Shown here piece by piece: positions 7,168 to 15,215 of a stretch of 26,880 nt of DNA. The notes under the pieces are model-generated. The model saw nothing but the letters and a program-made list of their open reading frames with translations, did no database searches and was not told the origin of the DNA. The stretch is from Bacillota bacterium (GTDB taxonomy: Bacteria; Bacillota; Clostridia; Christensenellales; UMGS416). Made by a program: the position numbers and the translations under genes. Every line of letters starts with the position of its first letter. Within the stretch, counting starts at the first letter, position 1. The stretch covers positions 1 through 26,880 of the forward strand of contig JAEYRA010000079.1 of the NCBI GenBank assembly GCA_023409755.1, read 5' to 3'.

Positions 7168-7196
7168 ATTATAGCAAGCCTGAGATAAAATTGCAA
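7168..7196 (-). promoter_or_regulatory. Promoter of tRNA-Pro
   Basis: Minus-strand -35 TTGCAA (7196-7191) and perfect -10 TATAAT (7173-7168) with a 17-base spacer, about 26 bases before the tRNA 5' end. The remaining bases up to the sulfatase start at 7428 hold no clear gene. Confidence 0.8.
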
Positions 7197-7427
7197 CAGG
7201 TAAATGGCGTATTCTTGGTTAGCATTCCAACCCATCCACAGGTGACCAGAATTTTTACATGAAAGCAAGCAACACAGTGCTTCTCCACACAAATATTCTT
7301 CCATGCGAAACCAACCGAAAGGAAGGAGCTCGGCATTGCACCGCGAACAATTGTTATAGATGGTTGTTCTGAGCATTGCCTTTGGCAGAGAGCCTGCCAA
7401 TGCGGACGCAAGACAGGGGAGGGCCTT

Positions 7428-8909
7428 ATGGAACAGACGCGTAAGCGTCCCAATCTCATCCTTTTCAATCCCGACCAGTGGCGCGGTGACGTCATGGGGC
7501 ATCTGGGTAACCCTGCTGCAGTAACGCCCCACCTGGATGAACTGGTGCGGACGGACGCTGTATCCTTCCGCTCTGCTTTCTGCCAAAACCCGGTATGCAC
7601 CCCCAGCCGGTGCTCCTTCATGAGTGGCTGGTACCCCCATGTGCGTGGCCACCGCACCATGTACCATATGATGGGGAAGGATGAGCCAGTGCTGCTCAAG
7701 CAGCTCAAGGACAGTGGTTACTTTGTGTGGTGGGGCGGCAAGAACGACCTGGTGCCAGCAGAAAATGGTTTTGATGACTACTGCCACATCAAATACAAAC
7801 CGGACAGTGTCCTCACCCCTGGTTCCAATCTGCATGCCAGCGATGGGTGGCGGGGCGACCGGGAGGGGGATAACTACTACTCCTTCTTTGCGGGGCGGTG
7901 CCAGCCACCGGAGGGGCAGACGGAGTATATGGACGACGACTGGGCCATGGTGCGTGGTGCGGTGGAGTTCATCCACAACGCGCCGACTGATCGGCCGTTC
8001 TGCCTCTATCTGCCACTGGGGTATCCGCACCCACCCTATGGTGTGGAGGAGCCATTTTACAGCATGATCGTCCGAGACAAACTTCCGCCACGCATTCCAA
8101 CGCCAGACTGGGAGGAGAAACCCTCCATCCTGCGCGGTATTTGGCAAGGGCAGCGCCTGCAAAACTGGTCGGAGGAACGCTTTACCGAACTCAGGGCAGT
8201 GTATTACGCCATGTGCGCACGGGTGGATGCGCAGTTGGGGTTGGTGATGGAGGCACTGCGCCAGAGCGGATGCTACAATGACACAGGGTTGTTCTTCTTT
8301 TCTGACCACGGTGATTTCACGGGTGACTATTCCCTGGTGGAGAAGACCCAAAACACCTTCGAAGATTGCCTGACACGCGTACCGTTGATCGTGAAACCGC
8401 CAGCTTGGGCAGCAGGGAAGCCAGGTGTTCGCGATGCGCTGGTGGAGCTCATCGACGTGTGCTCCACCGCCCAGCACTGGGCTGGCATTGAACCGGATTA
8501 CACCCACTTTGGCCGGTCGCTGGAGTCCCTCATCACCGGGGAGGCCACGGAGCACCGCGACGCGGTGTTCTGTGAGGGAGGCCGCCTGGCGGAGGAAGAC
8601 CACTGTTCGGAGCGCCAATCTCTGCCCGACCCGCTGGAAAGCACACTATACTACCCTCGGTTGCGGATGCAGGTGTTTGACGACAAGGCCCACACCAAAG
8701 CCACGATGTGCCGCACCAAGCAGTGGAAGTATGTGAGGCGCCTTTATGAGAGGGACGAGCTCTATGACTTGGAGAATGACCCGTCGGAGCTCATCAACAG
8801 GGTGGACGACCCTGCGTGTGCGGGCGTACTGGTCGAGCTCAAGGACCGGATGCTGCGCTTTTATCAGGAGACGTGCGACGTGGTGCCCTACAAGGCGAAC
8901 AAGCGATGA
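7428..8909 (+). CDS. Sulfatase, Cys-type (arylsulfatase/choline-sulfatase-like)
   Basis: A 493-residue sulfatase of the alkaline phosphatase superfamily, cleaving sulfate esters, probably from glycans or small molecules. The N-terminus RPNLILFNPDQWRGD carries the first metal-binding residues. The activation motif CTPSR starts at Cys57, so the formylglycine precursor is cysteine and needs an anaerobic sulfatase-maturating radical SAM enzyme, or a formylglycine-generating enzyme, encoded elsewhere. FFFSDHGDFTGDY (about residues 289-301) gives further metal ligands, and VEKTQNTFEDCLTRVPLIV is the usual downstream motif. No signal peptide is visible, implying a cytoplasmic enzyme acting on imported substrate. 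The start has GGGGAGGG upstream. It is a single gene flanked by leftward tRNA genes. Confidence 0.92.
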   Translation: MEQTRKRPNLILFNPDQWRGDVMGHLGNPAAVTPHLDELVRTDAVSFRSAFCQNPVCTPSRCSFMSGWYPHVRGHRTMYHMMGKDEPVLLKQLKDSGYFVWWGGKNDLVPAENGFDDYCHIKYKPDSVLTPGSNLHASDGWRGDREGDNYYSFFAGRCQPPEGQTEYMDDDWAMVRGAVEFIHNAPTDRPFCLYLPLGYPHPPYGVEEPFYSMIVRDKLPPRIPTPDWEEKPSILRGIWQGQRLQNWSEERFTELRAVYYAMCARVDAQLGLVMEALRQSGCYNDTGLFFFSDHGDFTGDYSLVEKTQNTFEDCLTRVPLIVKPPAWAAGKPGVRDALVELIDVCSTAQHWAGIEPDYTHFGRSLESLITGEATEHRDAVFCEGGRLAEEDHCSERQSLPDPLESTLYYPRLRMQVFDDKAHTKATMCRTKQWKYVRRLYERDELYDLENDPSELINRVDDPACAGVLVELKDRMLRFYQETCDVVPYKANKR

Positions 8910-9033
8910 GGAATGACCTGGGTTTCGGCCAAGGGACATGACCAGACCCCATTTTGACTCGTCAGAAGAGAATAAGTTGCCAAGAAGTTGCCGAAAGTAC
9001 GCTAATGAGCACAAGGTTCACAATAACGAGATA

Positions 9034-9068
9034 GACAAAACCCTAGGAATCGCATGATTCCTAGGGTT
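9034..9068 (-). terminator. Terminator of tRNA-Arg
   Basis: On the minus strand AACCCTAGGAATC and GATTCCTAGGGTT form a 13-bp stem with a four-base loop, followed by a short T-rich tail (TTTTGTC counting the stem end). It starts three bases after the tRNA CCA. The U tract is short, so efficiency may be moderate. Confidence 0.75.
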
Positions 9069-9070
9069 GC

Positions 9071-9147
9071 TGGCGCTCCCGACACGATTCGAACGTGCGA
9101 CCTCCGGTTTAGGAAACCGCTGCTCTATCCTGCTGAGCTACGGGAGC
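9071..9147 (-). tRNA. tRNA-Arg(CCT)
   Basis: Minus-strand cloverleaf: acceptor GCTCCCG with CGGGAGC, D-arm GCTC/GAGC, anticodon loop TTCCTAA with anticodon CCT, T-arm GCACG-TTCGAAT-CGTGT, discriminator G and encoded CCA (9073-9071). The first anticodon-stem position pairs G with G (27-43), a mismatch; the other four pairs are good. Decodes AGG. Confidence 0.93.
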
Positions 9148-9161
9148 AGGGTAACAAATTA

Positions 9162-9190
9162 ATTTTACTGGACAGCATCGCTTCTGTCAA
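9162..9190 (-). promoter_or_regulatory. Promoter of tRNA-Arg
   Basis: Minus-strand -35 TTGACA (9190-9185, consensus) and -10 TAAAAT (9167-9162) with a 17-base spacer, about 15 bases before the tRNA 5' end. Confidence 0.85.
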
Positions 9191-9213
9191 TCAGAGAACG
9201 GCCGTACAAGTGT

Positions 9214-9256
9214 CAAAAAAACCGCGCACCCAACACTTTGGCTAGATGCACGGTTT
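9214..9256 (-). terminator. Terminator of the ADP-ribosylglycohydrolase-like gene
   Basis: Minus-strand AAACCGTGCA (9256-9247) pairs imperfectly with TGCGCGGTTT (9228-9219) across an 18-base loop, followed by a run of T residues to 9215. It begins eight bases after the stop codon at 9265. Confidence 0.7.
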
Positions 9257-9264
9257 CTCTTTGC

Positions 9265-11376
9265 CTAGATCCCCTTCACCTGAATGGACTGGTAGTGCGC
9301 GTGACCACCATGCTCCACCCGCAGACCCACCATGCCGGTGAGGTAAGGCGCGTCCTCATCCTTGTGGTGTAGCAGGATGTTGTCACCCTCCAACACGGTG
9401 AATTCGTTGCCAATAGCGCGCACTGTGAAGGTATGTGACTCGTCCACCGGCAGGGCATAGGGAACGGATGCCAGTGTGCGATAGCCATTGTCGTTCTTCT
9501 GCAGAAGCAGTTGTCCATTATCAAAGGCCACCGAGTAGCTGCGGATGGCGCCCTGCACCCGGAACACGAACCCAACAAGCCCGTCGGTCTTTCGTTGCAG
9601 CGTGCATCGCATGGCCACGTCGCTCCAGGCGATGTCGCCGGTGTATGCCTCACCAAAGTCTGCCGCGCTGCCAGAGAGCCACCCGCCGTCCATTTCCCAA
9701 TTGCCCTTGAGACGGGTCATCTGGCTGATTTCCTTGAGCCCGCCAGGCCAGGCCACCACCCGTTCCTTGGCGAAATCCAGCGTGTAGTCAGGCTTGCCAC
9801 CAAAGGTCATGTCGTCCAAATACACCACGACATCCGGGTCGGAGCCAGGGAGTACCGTTGTCAACAGGCCAGCTTCCTCCAGGCAGGTGCCCGATGATGC
9901 AGGAATATCCAGCGTCAAGCGTGTCCACTGGCCCGCAGGTAGCTCCACCGCCTCGCCAGTGAAGCGCTGGTCACCGTTGCTGTCCCAGGTGTAGAGGCAG
10001 GCGCGCACCCGCACACCCTCGCCAGGCATTGCCCAGGCGGTAACGGTCTGGCCGGGGTAGAGGAGGGGGGAGAAGGCAGGATCATAACGGTGGTCGTGGA
10101 AGTGCTGCGGGCGGTAATGGGTGCGATGATAGAGGCGCAGATCCTGACCACTGTCGGCCCTGCGGTAGAGTGCACGAAGGCAGCCCTGACCGGTGTGAGC
10201 GCAGGTGGCCTCGTGCCGTAGCAGCATTTCCCCGGTGCCCTCCATGCGGAAGGCATGGGTGCTGCCGGGCAGTTCAAAGGAGAACCGGGCGGCATCCGCT
10301 CCCAGGAAGGTGCCCCATTGAGCATCCCAGGTTTCCCCGGCAATCTTGTAGGCAAGCCGAGCGATGGTGCGTACATTCCCGGGTAAATCCATGATGTTCA
10401 GGCAACCGACGACGCTGGAGGCCACCAGGAAGTCGTTGATGGGTTTGCGCCACCGGTCGTAGTCGATACCAGCAAGGCCCACAAAGGTACCCACGATGGA
10501 ACCCACGTTGGCCACATTACAGTCGGTGTCCCAGCCGGCCATGTTGCAGATGTTGATGGAACGGCTGAAATCGCCCTGTCCATAAAGCAGGCTCATGATG
10601 ATGACGGCGGAGTTCGGGATGATGTGGCATGCGCCGGGGTAGCGGTCATACCCCCAGTTGGCGTGTATGTATTGGAAGCAATCACGCCAATTGCCGGGGT
10701 GTTCGCCATGGTAACGGCGGATGTCTCGCACCACGCGGGCATATTCGCAATCTTGCGGGATGACAGCCAACGCTTGGTCGAGGATGCTGTCCATATTGGG
10801 CGCGGTGAAGGCCGCACTGATGGCCGCGGCAACGAACATGCCACCGTAGACGCCGTTCCCACCGTGGCCGACGCTGGCAGCTTTCTGAGCGTATTCGCCA
10901 GCCAATGCTGGGTCATTGGGCACCACCAACCCCCAGGCGTCGATGAAGATCTGTCCACCGATCTGCTCGGCCACCGCCGCGCCATTCTGCTCCACCGAAC
11001 CGGAGCGCGGGGCCATGATGCCTGCGCGCAGGTTGAGGTAGCTCGTGTGCTCGGTGGAGACGCCATACCCGCCCCACCAGTAGAAGCCATGTTCATAGGG
11101 CGTGTAGTTGAGCCAGGTCAGGCCGATCTGCTCAGCGGTGATGTCCCGGGTATGTGTGTAATCCTCCAGCGACCGCAGGAAGAACATAGGGCCGTTGGAA
11201 TCGTCGTCGGCTGCAAAATCACGGTAGTCTACAAGGTAACCGTCAATCTCGCCAATGAGCTTCTGAATCTTTTCATAGGTCCATCCTTCAATGGGAGCGC
11301 CGTGCCGCACGCCGATGATCTTTCCCAACCACCCCGCGTAGCACCGTTCCAAATAATCCGCTGGAATTCTGCCCAT
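9265..11376 (-). CDS. ADP-ribosylglycohydrolase-family protein with C-terminal beta-sandwich domains
   Basis: A 703-residue protein. Residues 1 to about 330 follow the DraG/ADP-ribosylglycohydrolase fold: an early LERCYAGWLGKIIGV helix, an acidic motif DDDS (57-60) where metal-binding residues lie in the family, and AGWDTDCNVANVG with D283 and D285 matching the usual DTD motif. Residues about 360-520 look like a carbohydrate-binding jelly roll (DSNGDQRFTGEAVELPAGQW). Residues about 545-703 look like a concanavalin/laminin-G or DUF1080-type sandwich ending HGGHAHYQSIQVKGI. No signal peptide is seen. The extra domains and the nearby sulfatase suggest a glycoside or glycan-derived substrate rather than ADP-ribosyl proteins, which is inference. 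ATG 11376 has AGGAGGA nine bases upstream. Confidence 0.82.
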   Translation of the reverse strand: MGRIPADYLERCYAGWLGKIIGVRHGAPIEGWTYEKIQKLIGEIDGYLVDYRDFAADDDSNGPMFFLRSLEDYTHTRDITAEQIGLTWLNYTPYEHGFYWWGGYGVSTEHTSYLNLRAGIMAPRSGSVEQNGAAVAEQIGGQIFIDAWGLVVPNDPALAGEYAQKAASVGHGGNGVYGGMFVAAAISAAFTAPNMDSILDQALAVIPQDCEYARVVRDIRRYHGEHPGNWRDCFQYIHANWGYDRYPGACHIIPNSAVIIMSLLYGQGDFSRSINICNMAGWDTDCNVANVGSIVGTFVGLAGIDYDRWRKPINDFLVASSVVGCLNIMDLPGNVRTIARLAYKIAGETWDAQWGTFLGADAARFSFELPGSTHAFRMEGTGEMLLRHEATCAHTGQGCLRALYRRADSGQDLRLYHRTHYRPQHFHDHRYDPAFSPLLYPGQTVTAWAMPGEGVRVRACLYTWDSNGDQRFTGEAVELPAGQWTRLTLDIPASSGTCLEEAGLLTTVLPGSDPDVVVYLDDMTFGGKPDYTLDFAKERVVAWPGGLKEISQMTRLKGNWEMDGGWLSGSAADFGEAYTGDIAWSDVAMRCTLQRKTDGLVGFVFRVQGAIRSYSVAFDNGQLLLQKNDNGYRTLASVPYALPVDESHTFTVRAIGNEFTVLEGDNILLHHKDEDAPYLTGMVGLRVEHGGHAHYQSIQVKGI

Positions 11377-11406
11377 GTTGCTTGTCCTCCTGTGTTGTTC
11401 CCCTTC

Positions 11407-11435
11407 ATTTTACCGGCAGATCGGGCAACCCACAA
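11407..11435 (-). promoter_or_regulatory. Candidate promoter of the ADP-ribosylglycohydrolase-like gene
   Basis: Minus-strand -35 TTGTGG (11435-11430) and -10 TAAAAT (11412-11407) with a 17-base spacer, ending about 30 bases before ATG 11376. Confidence 0.5.
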
Positions 11436-11469
11436 GCCATGAAAAGCCAAAGATTCCAGAAAGCCCAAA

Positions 11470-11491
11470 ACCAGGAAGGTTCCTGTCTGGT
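11470..11491. promoter_or_regulatory. Inverted repeat upstream of the ABC exporter promoter (possible operator)
   Basis: ACCAG at 11470-11474 mirrors CTGGT at 11487-11491, and between them AGGAA mirrors TTCCT around GG, giving a nested but slightly asymmetric palindrome. It ends six bases before the -35 of the exporter promoter in the divergent intergenic region. A transcription factor site is possible; no regulator gene is adjacent. Confidence 0.3.
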
Positions 11492-11497
11492 ATGGAC

Positions 11498-11526
11498 TTG
11501 CGAATGTAAAATGTGTCATATACAAT
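11498..11526 (+). promoter_or_regulatory. Promoter of the ABC exporter pair
   Basis: -35 TTGCGA (11498-11503) and -10 TACAAT (11521-11526) with a 17-base spacer. The start would be near 11533, immediately before the AAAGGAG ribosome site of the first gene. Confidence 0.55.
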
Positions 11527-11548
11527 GGCTGGGTTAAAGGAGAATGTT

Positions 11549-13285
11549 ATGGGATTTTTAAAGAAATACATGCCACATTACCTGAAGTTTGCCCTGCCGG
11601 CGTGGCTCTGTCTCCTGTGCGAGGTTCTGGTAGATCTCTGCATCCCCACAATCACGGCACGCATCATCGACGATGGCATTCCCTCCAGAAACATGACGAC
11701 GATTGGACATCTGGGGCTCTTCATGTTGCTGGTGACATGCGGGGGTGCCATCGCGGGTCTTACTCGCAACTTCCTGTCGGCCCGTGCGTCGCAGGACTTG
11801 GGAACCGACCTCCGCGCGGACCTCTTCCGCAAGACGCAGTCCCTCTCTCAGGCGCAGACTCAACAGATGGGGGCAGCCACGCTCATCACGCGGCTCACCA
11901 ACGACGTTACCCAGGTGCAGAACCTCTCTTTCATGTTAACACGCATTTTCATCCGCGCACCGCTGCTGCTCATTGGCAGCATCATCATGGCGGTGTTGCT
12001 GAACGCCCGCATGTCGGCCATCCTGTTGGGCGTGCTGCCCATCATGGTCTATCTCATCGCACTGCGCATCCGACGTGGGTTCCCCCTCTTCCAAAAGGTG
12101 CAAGGTGCGCTTGACCGCGTCAACGGTGTGATGCGGGAGTACCTCAGCGGTGTGCGCGTGGTCAAGGTATTCAACCGCTTTGACTACGAACAGGAGCGTT
12201 TCGACCGCGCCAACGTCAACCTGGCTGACATTGGCACCGGTGCGGGCCGGGCCATGGCCACCATCCAGCCGCTCATGCAGCTTATTATGAATGGCAGCAT
12301 CGTGCTGGTCATCTGGATTGGAGGCTTCCGTGTGAACTCCGGCACCATGACGGTGGGCGAGATTGTGGCCTTCGTTAACTACTTCCTTCAAATTCTGCAG
12401 AGCATGTCCATGCTCTCCTGGCTCTTTACAAGCGGCGTGCGTGCCAAGACATCCCTCGACCGCATCGGTCAGGTCTTTGCCATCGATTCCGACATCTCCG
12501 ACAACGAAAGCCCCGTGTTACCCCCCGCCGGCGGCGCGGTGGAGATGCGGAACGTGAGCTTTTGCTACCCAGACCAGGCCGCTACGGTGCTGGAGGACAT
12601 TCATCTCTCCATCGCCCCAGGGCAGACCGCTGCCATCATCGGCGCGACCGGGTGCGGCAAGTCCACGTTGGTGTCACTGATTCCTCGCCTCTACGACGCT
12701 CAGGGTGGCGTGGTTCTGGTGGACGGCCAGGATGTTCGCGCCTTTTCGCTGGAAGGATTGCGTAGCCGCATTGCCCTGGTGCCCCAGCAAGCCATGCTCT
12801 TTACCGGCACCATTGAGGAAAATGTGCGTTGGGGCAGGGACAACGCTACCATGGAAGAACTGGAACGGGCTGCGGAGATTGCACAGGCGGCCGAGTTCAT
12901 CCACCGCCTGCCCAACGGTTGGGCCACCCATCTGGGGCAGGGGGGCATAAACCTCTCCGGCGGGCAGAAACAACGGCTTTGTATTGCTCGGGCACTTCTG
13001 CGCAATCCCGCCATCCTCATCCTGGACGACAGCACGTCGGCGGTAGACATGGCGACCGAGCGGCGCATTCGCGAAGGGCTGCAGAAATTTTGCCAGGGCA
13101 TGACCGTGCTTTTGGTGGCCCAGCGCATTCACACCGTCATGTCTGCTGATGTCATCCTGGTGATGGACAATGGTCATATCGCAAGCCAGGGCAAGCATGA
13201 TGAACTGCTGGAGAGCTCCGACATTTACCGGGACATTTACCGCTCTCAAATGGGCCTCAATGTCCATGGGCAGGAGGTGATTTAG
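11549..13285 (+). CDS. ABC exporter half-transporter with degenerate ATPase site (first subunit)
   Basis: A 578-residue type IV ABC exporter subunit: six-span membrane domain (about residues 15-310) and a nucleotide-binding domain (about 330-578). Motifs are Walker A GATGCGKST (about 365), signature LSGGQKQRLCIARALL (about 468) and Walker B LILDDSTSAVD (about 490). The residue after the Walker B aspartate is Asp rather than the catalytic Glu, as in the non-hydrolysing half of heterodimers such as TM287/288 and BmrCD. ATG 11549 is chosen for GGAG six bases upstream over an upstream in-frame ATG. The next gene starts on the base after its stop codon, so the two subunits are co-expressed and should pair in the membrane. 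Substrate is unknown (drug, lipid or peptide). Confidence 0.92.
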   Translation: MGFLKKYMPHYLKFALPAWLCLLCEVLVDLCIPTITARIIDDGIPSRNMTTIGHLGLFMLLVTCGGAIAGLTRNFLSARASQDLGTDLRADLFRKTQSLSQAQTQQMGAATLITRLTNDVTQVQNLSFMLTRIFIRAPLLLIGSIIMAVLLNARMSAILLGVLPIMVYLIALRIRRGFPLFQKVQGALDRVNGVMREYLSGVRVVKVFNRFDYEQERFDRANVNLADIGTGAGRAMATIQPLMQLIMNGSIVLVIWIGGFRVNSGTMTVGEIVAFVNYFLQILQSMSMLSWLFTSGVRAKTSLDRIGQVFAIDSDISDNESPVLPPAGGAVEMRNVSFCYPDQAATVLEDIHLSIAPGQTAAIIGATGCGKSTLVSLIPRLYDAQGGVVLVDGQDVRAFSLEGLRSRIALVPQQAMLFTGTIEENVRWGRDNATMEELERAAEIAQAAEFIHRLPNGWATHLGQGGINLSGGQKQRLCIARALLRNPAILILDDSTSAVDMATERRIREGLQKFCQGMTVLLVAQRIHTVMSADVILVMDNGHIASQGKHDELLESSDIYRDIYRSQMGLNVHGQEVI

Positions 13286-15106
13286 ATGATGCAGAACCCC
13301 GCAAGACCGGGCGGCAGCGGCCGCTTCACCGGCAATGGGCAGAAACCGAAGAACATGCGTGCCACCATCGTGCGGCTGTGGAAGCTCTTTGGCAGGGAGC
13401 AGAGCAAACTCATCACCGTTTTCCTGATCGCCACGGCAAGCAGTGGGATCGGCCTCGTCGGTCCCTGGCTCATTGGCCGGGCGGTGGATGCCATGGACAC
13501 CAGCGTTGGTGTGGACTTTCCTCGGCTCTATACCGTGGTGGCGGCACTGGCCGCGGCCTATGGCGCGGGGGCGTTGCTCTCCTGGCTGCAGGAGTGGAGT
13601 ATTGCCGGCATCGTGCAGCGCATCATGCGCATCGTGCGCCGTTCACTTTTTGAGAAGCTGCAGGCGCTCCCGCTTTCCTACCTGGATAGCCACACCCACG
13701 GGGAGTTGATGAGCCGGTTGAGCAACGATGTGGACAACGTCAGTACCATGCTATCGTCCTCCACAACACAGTTCTTTTCCAGCATTCTCATGCTCACCGG
13801 CGCGCTCACGATGATGCTGCTCCTGTCGCCGCTCCTCACGTTACTGACGCTGGTTACGGTGCCGCTGACACTGCTGCTTTCGCAGGCTGTCGCAAAGCGA
13901 TCCAGAAGCCGGTTCCGGGAACAGCAGGCTACGCTGGCGCAGCTCAACGGCCACGTGGAGGAGATGCTGACCGGGTCGCTCGTCGTCAAGGCTTTTGGCA
14001 AGGAGGGCCACGTCACCGGTCAGTTTGACGAGATTAACGAGCGGTTGAAAACGGCGGGATACCGGGCACAGATCCTTTCGGGTCTAGTTATGCCCATGCT
14101 CAACGTCGTCACCAACCTCGGGTTCATCATCGTGGCGACGGGCGGCGGTTATCTTGCCATCCAGGGTGCGCTGACGATCGGCGTCATTGCCAGCTTCATC
14201 AATTATTCCCGCCAATTCACACGGCCACTCAACGACATTGCCAACCTCTACAGCACCATCCAGAGCGCGCAGGCCAGTGCCGAGCGCATCTTTGAGCTCA
14301 TGGATGTGACGCCCGAAGCAGCCGACCTGCCGGGCTCTCTACCCCTTACCGACCCCCAAGGCCATGTGACTTTTGATGATGTGACATTCGGCTACCAGAA
14401 GGATGCCCCGGTGCTGCGTGACATCGTGCTGGAGGCGACACCCGGCAAGGCCATCGCACTGGTGGGCCCCACAGGCAGCGGCAAGACGACGATCGTGAAT
14501 CTGCTGGTGCGCTTCTACGACCCCGACCGGGGCGAGATTCGGCTGGACGACCGACCGCTGACTGGCTGGACACGAGAGACCCTTCGTCCGACTTTTGGCA
14601 TCGTGCTGCAAGACACCCATCTCTTCAGCGGTACGGTGCGGGAGAACATCCGTTATGGGCGCCTGACAGCTACCGACGAGGAAGTGGAGCAGGCAGCACG
14701 CATCGTTGGTGCCCACAGCTTCATCCGTCGGCTGCCCAAGGGGTACGACACCGAGTTGGATGAAGCTGGCGGTGGCTTCAGCCAGGGGCAGCGTCAGCTC
14801 CTCTCCATCGCCCGCGCGGTGCTGGCTGAACCTGCGGTGCTCATCCTGGATGAAGCGACCAGCTCCGTGGACACCCGTACCGAGATGTCGCTGCAGCAGG
14901 CCATGCTGCGTCTGCGGCAGGGACGCACCAGTTTCATCATCGCACACCGGTTGTCCACCATCCGCGACGCCGATGAAATTCTGGTGATCGATGGAGGCCG
15001 CATCATTGAACGCGGCAGTCATAAAGAGCTTATGGAGCAGCAGGGATTCTATCACAACCTGTACAACGGGCAGTTCGTCCTTTCGGAGGAGATGGAGCAA
15101 GCCTAA
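13286..15106 (+). CDS. ABC exporter half-transporter, catalytic partner (second subunit)
   Basis: A 606-residue exporter subunit with a longer N-terminal tail (basic and Gly/Pro-rich), a membrane domain (about residues 38-340) and a nucleotide-binding domain. Walker A is GPTGSGKTT (about 393), Walker B LILDEATSSVD (about 518) has the catalytic Glu, and the H-loop is IIAHRLSTIRDAD. The signature is FSQGQRQLLSIARA rather than LSGGQ. That is the expected complement to the partner: the degenerate site combines the partner's Asp with this weakened signature, while the competent site combines this Glu with the partner's LSGGQ. The ribosome site AGGAGGTG lies in the end of the first gene. A strong terminator follows at 15132. 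Confidence 0.93.
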   Translation: MMQNPARPGGSGRFTGNGQKPKNMRATIVRLWKLFGREQSKLITVFLIATASSGIGLVGPWLIGRAVDAMDTSVGVDFPRLYTVVAALAAAYGAGALLSWLQEWSIAGIVQRIMRIVRRSLFEKLQALPLSYLDSHTHGELMSRLSNDVDNVSTMLSSSTTQFFSSILMLTGALTMMLLLSPLLTLLTLVTVPLTLLLSQAVAKRSRSRFREQQATLAQLNGHVEEMLTGSLVVKAFGKEGHVTGQFDEINERLKTAGYRAQILSGLVMPMLNVVTNLGFIIVATGGGYLAIQGALTIGVIASFINYSRQFTRPLNDIANLYSTIQSAQASAERIFELMDVTPEAADLPGSLPLTDPQGHVTFDDVTFGYQKDAPVLRDIVLEATPGKAIALVGPTGSGKTTIVNLLVRFYDPDRGEIRLDDRPLTGWTRETLRPTFGIVLQDTHLFSGTVRENIRYGRLTATDEEVEQAARIVGAHSFIRRLPKGYDTELDEAGGGFSQGQRQLLSIARAVLAEPAVLILDEATSSVDTRTEMSLQQAMLRLRQGRTSFIIAHRLSTIRDADEILVIDGGRIIERGSHKELMEQQGFYHNLYNGQFVLSEEMEQA

Positions 15107-15131
15107 AAGGTGCGCAAACACACCAATCGAC

Positions 15132-15171
15132 TCAGCACAGTGTTCTCTTAACACTGTGCTGTGTTTTTTTG
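15132..15171 (+). terminator. Terminator after the ABC exporter pair
   Basis: An 11-bp perfect stem (AGCACAGTGTT, 15134-15144, with AACACTGTGCT, 15150-15160), extended by flanking C-G pairing, has loop CTCTT. GTG and a run of seven T follow (15164-15170). Confidence 0.9.
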
Positions 15172-15215
15172 TCCCTTGCAACAAATACTAGGAAAAATGA
15201 CAGAGGGATAAACCA

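Noticed and set aside
7152..8618. Long leftward open frame opposite the sulfatase, running into the gap before tRNA-Pro
   Set aside because: It is antisense to a clear sulfatase, shows no family motif, and its end crosses the tRNA-Pro promoter. Its last 70 residues include several cysteines, but no ribosome site or promoter supports a small gene there.
9054..9245. Small rightward open frame with IRTCDLRFRKP
   Set aside because: This is the familiar false translation of a tRNA gene on the opposite strand (tRNA-Arg).
10624..11442. Rightward open frame opposite the ADP-ribosylglycohydrolase domain
   Set aside because: It is antisense to conserved catalytic motifs and would run through that gene's promoter region.
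14339..15184. Leftward open frame opposite the second ABC subunit
   Set aside because: It is antisense to the conserved nucleotide-binding domain and no motif was recognised.
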